A stretch of 47,741 nucleotides of DNA from Gammaproteobacteria bacterium. Its GTDB lineage: Bacteria > Pseudomonadota > Gammaproteobacteria > Methylococcales > DRLZ01. Under the pieces are notes generated by a model. It did not search any database. It was given only the letters and a program-made list of their open reading frames with translations, and was not told the origin of the DNA. The DNA is taken from the NCBI GenBank assembly GCA_022600935.1, contig JAHZJL010000277.1, forward strand, positions 1 through 47,741. Reading direction: 5' to 3'. Shown here in pieces: positions 41,521 to 47,741 of the stretch. The position numbers and the translations under genes were made by a program. Each line of letters starts with the position of its first letter. Within the stretch, counting starts at the first letter, position 1.

Positions 41521-42657
41521 ATGCAGCCAAGCAAGCACCCGGAATTTCCTCAACTGGATTCAATCAGCTATCTCAACCATGCTGCGGTCGCACCGTTACC
41601 TCAGAGAACAGGTCATGCTATCAAGTGTTTTGCCGATGAAAATGTCGAGCGAGGGACTCAAAATTATCCATCCTGGCTGCAAACCGAAAAACAGTTAAAA
41701 CAACAGTTACAGACTTTGCTCAATGCTCCTGCGATTGATGATATTGCATTGGTTAAAAATACTTCCGAAGCGTTGTCTTTCGTGGCTTACGGTATCGACT
41801 GGAAATCCGGCGATTCAGTGGTCAGCAGTGTACATGAGTTTCCATCCAACAGAATTGTCTGGCAATCTCTGGCCAACCAGGGTGTACAGTTCAGGGAGGC
41901 TGATCTGTTTTCAGGAGATAGCCCAGAACAGGCTTTACTTGACTGTGTTGACAAGTCGACGCGACTGATTACTATCAGCTCCACTCAATTCAGCAGTGGA
42001 TTGCGAATCGACTTGAATCGCATCGGTGAGTATTGCAAGCAGCACGACATCTTGTTTTGCGTTGATGCGATTCAAAGTTTAGGTGTGCATCCATTTGATG
42101 TTCAGGCCTGTCACGCTGATTTTGTCATGGCAGATGGCCATAAGTGGATGTTGGGGCCGGAGGGACTTGGTGTTTTTTATACCAAGCCATCTGCGCGTGA
42201 TCAGTTGCGGCTCACTCAATACGGCTGGCATATGATTGAAGACTGTGGGAATTATGAAAACAGTCCCTGGGAAATTGCCAGATCAGCGCGGCGTTTTGAA
42301 TGTGGGAGTGGAAATATGCTTACGATCCACGCCTTGTCAGCCAGTTTGTCTTTATTACTGGAAACAGGAATGATTTCTGTGGAGCATGATGCGCTGGAAT
42401 GCGCTGGATATTTACGTGATCGAATTAAACACAATAACAATCTAAAGCTGTTGAATAACCAGGATGATTGTCTTCAATCCCCGATTGTTGTCTTTCTACA
42501 CAACACGGGAGATAATCAGGCGTTGTACCGCTATTTACAGCAAAATGGAGTCATTTGCGCGCTTCGAGGCGGCGGTATCCGGTTGTCTCCACATTTTTAT
42601 CACACCAGATTACAGCTTGATCATGCCTTGGATATTATCCATGCATATTCTGGCTGA
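41521..42657 (+). CDS. class V aminotransferase (PLP-dependent, cysteine desulfurase-like)
   Basis: The product, about 378 residues, has the fold I PLP layout: Y-L-N-H-A-A-V-A-P near the start, K-N-T-S-E-A-L near residue 77, F-C-V-D-A-I-Q-S near 180 (Asp that contacts PLP) and the PLP lysine in A-D-G-H-K-W-M-L-G-P-E-G (about 209). The C-terminus has L-R-G-G-G-I-R-L-S-P-H-F-Y. SufS/IscS enzymes have a reactive-loop Cys at about residue 325-365 of their chain; here I see no such conserved loop, and C-G-S-G near 262 is not at that place. It may be an isopenicillin-epimerase-like lyase/aminotransferase. A GTG at 41500 is an alternative start. No Fe-S genes are adjacent. Confidence 0.85.
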   Translation: MQPSKHPEFPQLDSISYLNHAAVAPLPQRTGHAIKCFADENVERGTQNYPSWLQTEKQLKQQLQTLLNAPAIDDIALVKNTSEALSFVAYGIDWKSGDSVVSSVHEFPSNRIVWQSLANQGVQFREADLFSGDSPEQALLDCVDKSTRLITISSTQFSSGLRIDLNRIGEYCKQHDILFCVDAIQSLGVHPFDVQACHADFVMADGHKWMLGPEGLGVFYTKPSARDQLRLTQYGWHMIEDCGNYENSPWEIARSARRFECGSGNMLTIHALSASLSLLLETGMISVEHDALECAGYLRDRIKHNNNLKLLNNQDDCLQSPIVVFLHNTGDNQALYRYLQQNGVICALRGGGIRLSPHFYHTRLQLDHALDIIHAYSG

Positions 42658-42676
42658 ATCTGATCAGTGTGTTGAT

Positions 42677-43402
42677 TCAGTGTGATGATCCGCTAAAGTG
42701 TTCAGCAAGTGCTGAGATTGCTTCACTCTGCCTGACTATCGATTTCCAGGGTGTTTGACTGTCAGGGTAGGAGTCTATGCAGAATAACGGGCAATCCAGC
42801 CATTGTTTTAAATCATCGGCGTTATTCATATCCGTATTTGTGGATTGTTCGACAGTGTTGAGTACCACGGCGCTTAATTCCAGTCCGGCGTGTTTGATGG
42901 CCTGGGCAGTCAATAAAGTATGGTTGATACAACCAAGACGGTTTGCTACGACCAGCAGCACTGGCAATTTCAATTGTTGCGCCAAATCCGAGCATCGGCT
43001 TTGATGTGCCAGCGGTGAGAAAAATCCGCCAGCTGCTTCGACCAGTAAAAAGTCATCAGGCTTGATATCATTTAAACACACAGTTTTCAGCTCAGACAGG
43101 GTGATTTTGATGCCAGCTTGTTGAGCTGCTCGTTGCGGAGATATCGCTGGTCGTAGTGGATACGGGCAGATTATATCCAGCGGGTCAGAACACTGCGCAG
43201 CTTGTTTAAGCGTCAAAGCATCCTGAGGCAGGAATTGCTTGTTATCATCAATCGGACACCCTGATTCAACCGGTTTTCGTGGCCGGACTGAGATCTGTTG
43301 TTCACTTAAACGGGCAGCCAAGGCTGCCGAAATCTGGGTTTTACCAACACCGGTGTCAGTTCCGGTAACAAACACGCCGTATTGCTTACTGGTTTTAGTC
43401 AT
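42677..43402 (-). CDS. bioD: dethiobiotin synthetase BioD
   Basis: BioD closes the ureido ring of dethiobiotin from DAPA, CO2 and ATP. The 241-residue protein has the P-loop G-T-D-T-G-V-G-K-T near residue 14, the R-K-P-V-E-S-G segment with the catalytic Lys near residue 41, V-E-A-A-G-G-F-F-S-P near 120 and V-V-L-N near 185. The second-loop E-A-A-G-G typical of BioD is intact. It is not in a bio operon here; the class V aminotransferase next to it is convergent. The 19 bp between their stops hold part of a short dyad (CTGAATC...GATTCAG). Confidence 0.95.
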   Translation of the reverse strand: MTKTSKQYGVFVTGTDTGVGKTQISAALAARLSEQQISVRPRKPVESGCPIDDNKQFLPQDALTLKQAAQCSDPLDIICPYPLRPAISPQRAAQQAGIKITLSELKTVCLNDIKPDDFLLVEAAGGFFSPLAHQSRCSDLAQQLKLPVLLVVANRLGCINHTLLTAQAIKHAGLELSAVVLNTVEQSTNTDMNNADDLKQWLDCPLFCIDSYPDSQTPWKSIVRQSEAISALAEHFSGSSH

Positions 43403-43493
43403 GTAAATTATTCATACTGGAAGAGGGATGTTTTCGGCAACATCAGATAAATCTTGCCGAAATGACAATGTCGCAGGTTTATTCTTGAAAACT

Positions 43494-43886
43494 TTAAAAT
43501 AACTGGTGTTGAGGATTTTTCATACGTATCAAAGCCATCACGGATATCGATAAACCTGATCCCAGGGTATCAGCCAGCCAGTCCAGAATATCAACATGGC
43601 GATTTGGTATAAACCATTGATGAAACTCATCGAGAGCGCCATATACGCTGCAAAACAACAGACTTAACAGAAACAAGGTGTGAATATTTTTCACATGATG
43701 ACGAAAGCAACGCCAAGCCAGTATGCCCAGAACTGCGTATTCTCCGAGATGCACCACCTTATCCTGATGAGAGAAAAATATGACTGCTGGTAACCCGCTT
43801 TGATGAGACAGTAAAAATATTAACGCACAAAACAGTGTTAAGATTCCGGTATCAAAATATTCGAGATTATCAATAGTCCTGTTCAT
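43494..43886 (-). CDS. VanZ family membrane protein
   Basis: The 130-residue protein has four TM segments and the VanZ-like signatures D-K-V-V-H-L-G-E-Y-A-V-L-G (about residues 42-54) and Y-G-A-L-D-E-F-H-Q-W-F-I-P-N-R-H-V-D-I-L (about 84-103), followed by D-W-L-A-D-T-L-G-S. VanZ-family proteins are small membrane proteins of unknown biochemical role, named after a teicoplanin-resistance gene; resistance should not be inferred here. Its ATG shares the sequence CATG with the ATG of the divergent DUF455 gene. Confidence 0.92.
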   Translation of the reverse strand: MNRTIDNLEYFDTGILTLFCALIFLLSHQSGLPAVIFFSHQDKVVHLGEYAVLGILAWRCFRHHVKNIHTLFLLSLLFCSVYGALDEFHQWFIPNRHVDILDWLADTLGSGLSISVMALIRMKNPQHQLF

Positions 43887-44685
43887 GAATCTGTTTGAAA
43901 TAGCTGATCAATGTTTGCATTATTCTACGTTAAACGAAAAAGTAATGCTCAGTAGACATGCAGCGCAATTGGCTAAGCAGAGTGTATTATCGTTTGACCG
44001 TCAAAGTACGGTTAAAAGTATAGACCAGGTCAGTTTTCCGGGTAAACCGGTATTGGTCGCTCCTAAAGCTCTGCCTCGGCGGCGCTTGGGAACCTTAAAC
44101 GGACGTATTGCCTTGCTGCATGCGGTCGCACATATAGAATGTTATGCAATCTATCTGGCCTGGGATATTATTTATCGGTTCGATAATCAGCCGCAGCAGT
44201 TTTATCTGGACTGGTTAAGTGTCGCTGCGGATGAGGCAAGGCATTTTGCAATGATCAAGCAGCGTCTTCAAGATCTTGGCTCAGATTATGGTCAATTGCC
44301 TGCGCATCAGGGATTATGGGATGTCGCAGTTGATACTGCAGACAATTTACTTGCCCGCCTGGCCCTGGTGCCGCGTTATATGGAAGCTCGCGGGCTTGAT
44401 GCGACTCCGGGTATGGTTGAGCGTTTGACAATGCACGGTGATCTTGAAAGTGCTGCATTGCTGCAACAGATTGTTGATGAAGAAGTCGCTCATGTCGGCT
44501 TTGGCAGCAAATGGTTCGATACTATTTGCCAACAACGCGGATTGGATTCTGAAGCGACTTATTTCAATCTTTTGCAGCGCTATTTAAATGGCGATGTTCG
44601 TGGCCCTTTCAATCACTCTCTTCGCAAACTGGCTGGTTTTAGCGACGACGAGATTAAACGCCTGACAAAACTCAGTGTCTGCTGA
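43885..44685 (+). CDS. DUF455 ferritin-like protein
   Basis: The 266-residue protein matches DUF455 throughout: R-R-R-L-G-T-L-N-G-R (about residue 66), then a ferritin-like four-helix bundle with carboxylate/His pairs in A-H-I-E-C-Y-A-I, D-E-A-R-H-F, E-A-R-G-L-D and D-E-E-V-A-H-V-G-F-G-S-K-W-F. These pairs are placed like the di-iron ligands of ferritin-like oxidases, so a di-metal oxygenase or hydroxylase role is plausible but not established; it is related at the fold level to MiaE-type tRNA hydroxylases. Its start codon overlaps head to head with that of the VanZ-like gene (shared CATG), so its promoter must lie inside that gene. Confidence 0.9.
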   Translation: MNLFEIADQCLHYSTLNEKVMLSRHAAQLAKQSVLSFDRQSTVKSIDQVSFPGKPVLVAPKALPRRRLGTLNGRIALLHAVAHIECYAIYLAWDIIYRFDNQPQQFYLDWLSVAADEARHFAMIKQRLQDLGSDYGQLPAHQGLWDVAVDTADNLLARLALVPRYMEARGLDATPGMVERLTMHGDLESAALLQQIVDEEVAHVGFGSKWFDTICQQRGLDSEATYFNLLQRYLNGDVRGPFNHSLRKLAGFSDDEIKRLTKLSVC

Positions 44686-44724
44686 AAGTCAAAACTGATT
44701 TCAGATTGCAGGAGCAGCAGCTGA

Positions 44725-45945
44725 TTATCCGTAATGTGATTCAACGTAACGTTCTACCAACTCTTGAAATTCTTCTGCAATGTGATCACCTTTTAGTGTC
44801 ACTGTGCGTTTCCCGTCTTCGAAGACCGGTGCAACAGGGGTTTCACCAGTACCTGGTAAACTGATTCCAATATTGGCGTTTTTACTTTCTCCGGGTCCAT
44901 TGACTACACAACCCATCACTGCAACTTCCATTTCCTCAACACCTTGATACTGTTCACGCCATTCCGGCATTTTATGGCGTAAATAACTCTGGATATCCTG
45001 TGCCAGATGCTGGAAATAATCGCTGGTTGTCCGGCCACAGCCGGGGCATGCAATCACCATTGGAGTAAATGAACGGACCCCCATTGTTTGCAGGATCTCC
45101 TGTCCAACTATCACCTCCTTGCTTCGCGATGTGCCTGGAGCCGGTGTCAAAGATATTCGAATCGTATCACCAATCCCTTGCTGCATCAGAACGGCGAGTG
45201 CCGCAGTGGAAGCGACAATGCCTTTGGTTCCAATTCCAGCTTCGGTCAAGCCAAGATGCAGTGCATAGTCACAACGTTCAGCTAGGCTCTGGTAGACAGC
45301 GATCAGTTCCTGTACACCACTCATTTTACAGGACAGTATAATGCGTTCTCTGGGCATACCAACATCCTCAGCTTGCGCAGCGCTTTCCAGAGCCGAGGTA
45401 ATCACCGCTTCACGCATGATTTCAGGTAACTCTTTGGGATTGCCAGCTTGAGTGTTTTCATCCAGCAACCTGGCCAGAACCGCTTGATCCAGACTGCCCC
45501 AGTTAACGCCGATTCTGACTGGTTTGTCATAGCGGCAGGCGACTTCAATCATTTGTTCAAACTGGGTATCACGGCGCTGGCCTTTGCCGACATTGCCAGG
45601 ATTGATCCGGTATTTTGCCAATGCCTGGGCACACTCTGGATACTCGGTTAATAAACGATGACCGTTAAAGTGAAAGTCACCAATCAAGGGGACGTGACAG
45701 TTTTTTGCATCCAGTGCAGCGCGAATATCCGGCACCGCTTTGGCAGACTCTTCATTGTTAACTGTCACCCTGACCAGTTCGGAACCAGATTGGGCCAGTT
45801 CAAGCACCTGGTTGACTGTACTGCTGACATCAGCAGTATCAGTATTGGTCATAGACTGAATGACAACCGGGTGATCTCCGCCTATTGTGACAGAGCCAAC
45901 ATTAACTGCAACGGATTTGCGACGCTTGATATTGATTTGAGACAT
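44725..45945 (-). CDS. ispG: 4-hydroxy-3-methylbut-2-enyl diphosphate synthase IspG (GcpE)
   Basis: IspG is the [4Fe-4S] enzyme that converts MEcPP to HMBPP in the MEP isoprenoid pathway. The 406-residue protein has the N-terminal TIM barrel ([32 protein letters not shown]) and the C-terminal Fe-S domain with cluster cysteines in C-P-G-C-G-R-T and [10 protein letters not shown], and the catalytic Glu after it. It is full length for the bacterial short form. In many gammaproteobacteria ispG is close to hisS and the bam genes; here it is convergent with the DUF455 gene and stands alone. Confidence 0.98.
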   Translation of the reverse strand: MSQINIKRRKSVAVNVGSVTIGGDHPVVIQSMTNTDTADVSSTVNQVLELAQSGSELVRVTVNNEESAKAVPDIRAALDAKNCHVPLIGDFHFNGHRLLTEYPECAQALAKYRINPGNVGKGQRRDTQFEQMIEVACRYDKPVRIGVNWGSLDQAVLARLLDENTQAGNPKELPEIMREAVITSALESAAQAEDVGMPRERIILSCKMSGVQELIAVYQSLAERCDYALHLGLTEAGIGTKGIVASTAALAVLMQQGIGDTIRISLTPAPGTSRSKEVIVGQEILQTMGVRSFTPMVIACPGCGRTTSDYFQHLAQDIQSYLRHKMPEWREQYQGVEEMEVAVMGCVVNGPGESKNANIGISLPGTGETPVAPVFEDGKRTVTLKGDHIAEEFQELVERYVESHYG

Positions 45946-46046
45946 AACTGAATGGGTTGACTATAGTTAAAAGGATATAAATTAAACCACTCTGGCCTAT
46001 ACCGGAGGGTTGCGTACCTGGTTACACCAGAGAAGTGAGTTAAAAC

Positions 46047-46766
46047 GTGTTAATACAATATTTTTCAGATTTGCATCTTGAATTCGGGCCTCTGATTTAC
46101 CCCCAGACAGAGGCAGACCTTATTATAGCAGCCGGAGATATCGGCATCTATCAACAAGGTATCGAGTGGCTGAATACGATCGACAAGCCTGTGCTCTATG
46201 TCGCAGGTAATCATGAATTCTACCATCATGAATATTACGATACGATGGAAACATTACAGACATCCTGTGAAAATACCAATATCCAGTTTCTGGATAAAAA
46301 AACAGTGGTCATGGGAGATATCCGTTTTCTGGGTTGTACATTATGGATTGATGCAGAGAAAGCGTTGTCAGAAGGCAAAAAATCCGGTAGCAACGATTTT
46401 AAAAAAATTCGTTTTAAAAATGATTTGCTGACTCATCAGGCTGTTCAACACTTGAATCAGGTCGATGTTGAGTGGTTGACCAAAGAGCTGGCGCAACCTT
46501 TCGACGGTAAAACAGTGGTGATTACGCACCACGCCCCGACATTCTGGAGCTGGGGTGGGTCGCCTATGGCACCAGGACGCTACAGCTATTGTAATGATTT
46601 ACGTCATTTAATGTATCAACACAATATTCATTCATGGGTTCACGGCCATACTCATCAGTTTCGGGATTACTATTGCTCAGATACCCGGGTTTTATGCAAC
46701 CCCAGGGGATACTGGGGTCACCACGCGGTTAATGATTTTCAGGCTAAACAGCTGGTTGAGGTCTGA
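46047..46766 (+). CDS. metallophosphoesterase (calcineurin-like)
   Basis: The 239-residue protein has the five metal-binding blocks in order: F-S-D-L-H-L-E (residue 6 on), A-A-G-D-I-G near 30, A-G-N-H-E-F-Y near 53, T-H-H-A-P near 157 and G-H-T-H-Q near 196, so it should bind two metals and be active. The family includes phosphodiesterases and Ap4A-type hydrolases; the substrate cannot be assigned. The start is GTG at 46047, since the first metal motif begins 6 codons later and no ATG precedes it in frame; AAGTGAG lies just upstream. Confidence 0.93.
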   Translation: MLIQYFSDLHLEFGPLIYPQTEADLIIAAGDIGIYQQGIEWLNTIDKPVLYVAGNHEFYHHEYYDTMETLQTSCENTNIQFLDKKTVVMGDIRFLGCTLWIDAEKALSEGKKSGSNDFKKIRFKNDLLTHQAVQHLNQVDVEWLTKELAQPFDGKTVVITHHAPTFWSWGGSPMAPGRYSYCNDLRHLMYQHNIHSWVHGHTHQFRDYYCSDTRVLCNPRGYWGHHAVNDFQAKQLVEV

Positions 46767-46812
46767 ATTTATAAAGTAATGAGAATTGTTTGAATAGCTC
46801 ACTTTAGCCTTG

Positions 46813-46842
46813 ATTTGTATATCATTCCTTCAATATACAAAT
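46813..46842. terminator. inverted repeat between the convergent metallophosphoesterase and glnS genes
   Basis: ATTTGTATAT (46813-46822) and ATATACAAAT (46833-46842) are a perfect 10-bp inverted repeat with a 10-nt loop, in the gap between two convergent genes. It is A/T-rich and lacks a long T-run on either side, so it would be a weak bidirectional terminator at best. Confidence 0.4.
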
Positions 46843-46925
46843 TGTTTGAACTTATAAGCATCCTGCTGGGTGTTCATGGTAGCAACCTTGGGAAATACTG
46901 ATTGATCCTGGTGTTATGCATTTGC

Positions 46926-47741
46926 TTAAGAAAAAGATTTTTCAATTTTAGCCCAGGTATCGCGCAAGGTAACGATGCGGTTGTATATCGGTTGTTGATC
47001 GCTGGAGTTTGCATCGAGGCAGAAATAACCTTCACGCTCAAACTGGTACTGCTCTCCGGGTTTAGCTTCTGCAAGAGTTGACTCGAGATAGCATGCATCA
47101 AGTGTGATCAATGAATCAGGATTAATGTGATCGCGATAGTCGCTGCCGTCTTTCGCTGCATCCGGGGCAGGGTGGTTAAACAGTCTGTCGTACAAGCGAA
47201 CTTTGGCTTTAATCGCATGGGCAGAGGAAATCCAGTGAATGACCCCTTTGATTTTTCTGTCTGGTGGGTTTTGACCGAGGGTCGATGCATCGTAACTGCA
47301 ATGTAATTCAGTCACATTGCCTTGCGCATCCTTGATGACCTGGTCGCATCGAATCACATAGGCATTGCGCAAGCGTACTTCACCACCTGTGACCAGTCGC
47401 TTGAATTTTTTGTTGGGGGCAACTTCTTGAAAATCACTGCGGTCGATATAAATTTCCCGGCTGAAGGGGATTTGTCGGGTTCCCATCGATGGATTTTGTG
47501 GATGGTTGTCTGCGTTGAGTTGTTCAACCTGATTGTCCGGGTAATTTGTCAATATGATTTTTAACGGATCCAGTACCGCCATGCGACGAGGTGCATGGTT
47601 GTTTAAATCGGTGCGTATGCAATCTTCCAATACGCCCATTTCAATGACGTTTTCAACTTTGGTTACTCCGATACGGTTGCAGAAATCCTTGATTGCGGCT
47701 GGTGTATAACCACGTTTGCGCAAACCGGCAATCGTTGGCAT
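46926..47741 (-). CDS. glnS: glutaminyl-tRNA synthetase, C-terminal part (cut by the window edge)
   Basis: The visible 271 residues begin inside the protein at the conserved M-P-T-I-A-G-L-R-K-R-G-Y, directly after the catalytic K-M-S-K-S-type region, so the N-terminal Rossmann half lies beyond the right edge. What remains covers the helical connector (I-K-D-F-C-N-R-I-G-V-T-K) and the anticodon-binding beta-barrels (R-R-M-A-V-L-D-P-L-K near residue 52; S-R-E-I-Y-I-D-R-S-D-F; G-V-I-H-W-I-S). The end Y-N-R-I-V-T-L-R-D-T-W is normal. Presence of glnS fits a beta/gammaproteobacterium. Confidence 0.97.
   Translation of the reverse strand: MPTIAGLRKRGYTPAAIKDFCNRIGVTKVENVIEMGVLEDCIRTDLNNHAPRRMAVLDPLKIILTNYPDNQVEQLNADNHPQNPSMGTRQIPFSREIYIDRSDFQEVAPNKKFKRLVTGGEVRLRNAYVIRCDQVIKDAQGNVTELHCSYDASTLGQNPPDRKIKGVIHWISSAHAIKAKVRLYDRLFNHPAPDAAKDGSDYRDHINPDSLITLDACYLESTLAEAKPGEQYQFEREGYFCLDANSSDQQPIYNRIVTLRDTWAKIEKSFS

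Noticed and set aside
43494-43886. VanZ-like gene as an antibiotic-resistance gene
   Set aside because: The family is broad and found in many bacteria without glycopeptide resistance; no van genes are near.
1-47741. Search by eye for tRNA, rRNA, CRISPR arrays, integrases or intact transposases
   Set aside because: None was seen; no regularly spaced repeats and no tRNA-like cloverleaf or CCA-ended segment stood out.

Overview
The window is a compact, moderately AT-rich stretch of a gammaproteobacterial chromosome. The evidence is the set of housekeeping genes: ftsE/ftsX/ftsY, rpoH with an intact RpoH box, ftsK, rlmB-rnr, yggX, folB-folK, cca, a ubiF-type ubiquinone hydroxylase, bioD, ispG and glnS. 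Genes for cytochrome-oxidase assembly (SURF1, heme A synthase) indicate an aerobic, heme-a-using respirer. I cannot name the genus. I see no tRNA, rRNA, CRISPR array or intact transposase.

Layout. 1-8.6 kb: the end of a secreted protein, then a leftward run SURF1 - SCO-like protein - heme A synthase/FtsY fusion - ftsE - ftsX - TrpD2-like protein. A lipoprotein gene and rpoH follow rightward; rpoH is preceded by a perfect CIRCE (HrcA operator). 8.6-16 kb: an accessory-looking patch with a decayed sulfotransferase pseudogene, a lipoprotein, an intrinsic terminator, a hidden 32-codon membrane-protein gene, a beta-helix protein, yggX, a secreted PPC-repeat protein, a phosphoribulokinase-like protein that has lost its key active-site residues, and a DUF523/DUF1722 protein without its cysteines. 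16-27.4 kb: ftsK, a Wzx-type flippase, a TetR regulator with a small membrane protein, a rhomboid protease, rlmB-rnr, a MITE-like element and a lytic transglycosylase. 27.5-35.7 kb: folate genes (folB, folK, pteridine reductase), cca, an M20 peptidase, a secreted protein, a dienelactone hydrolase and the ubiF homologue. 35.7-41.3 kb: a three-gene lipid-linked glycosylation cassette (GT-C, GT2, GtrA) and a large secreted kelch-like protein. 41.5-47.7 kb: a class V aminotransferase, bioD, VanZ and DUF455 genes whose start codons overlap head to head, ispG, a metallophosphoesterase and the end of glnS.

The most striking item is the single open frame joining a complete eight-helix heme A synthase (CtaA/COX15) to a complete FtsY NG GTPase. 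It replaces the usual acidic A domain of FtsY with a polytopic membrane enzyme and sits directly upstream of ftsE-ftsX. It lies where a cytochrome-oxidase assembly cassette has come between ftsYEX and rpoH, which are neighbours in many gammaproteobacteria, so the rearrangement itself may have created it. Second is the perfect CIRCE in front of rpoH, implying that the HrcA repressor controls the heat-shock sigma factor. Third is the pair of neighbouring degenerate enzymes at 13.8-16.1 kb, both with full-length open frames but missing catalytic or cluster-binding residues.
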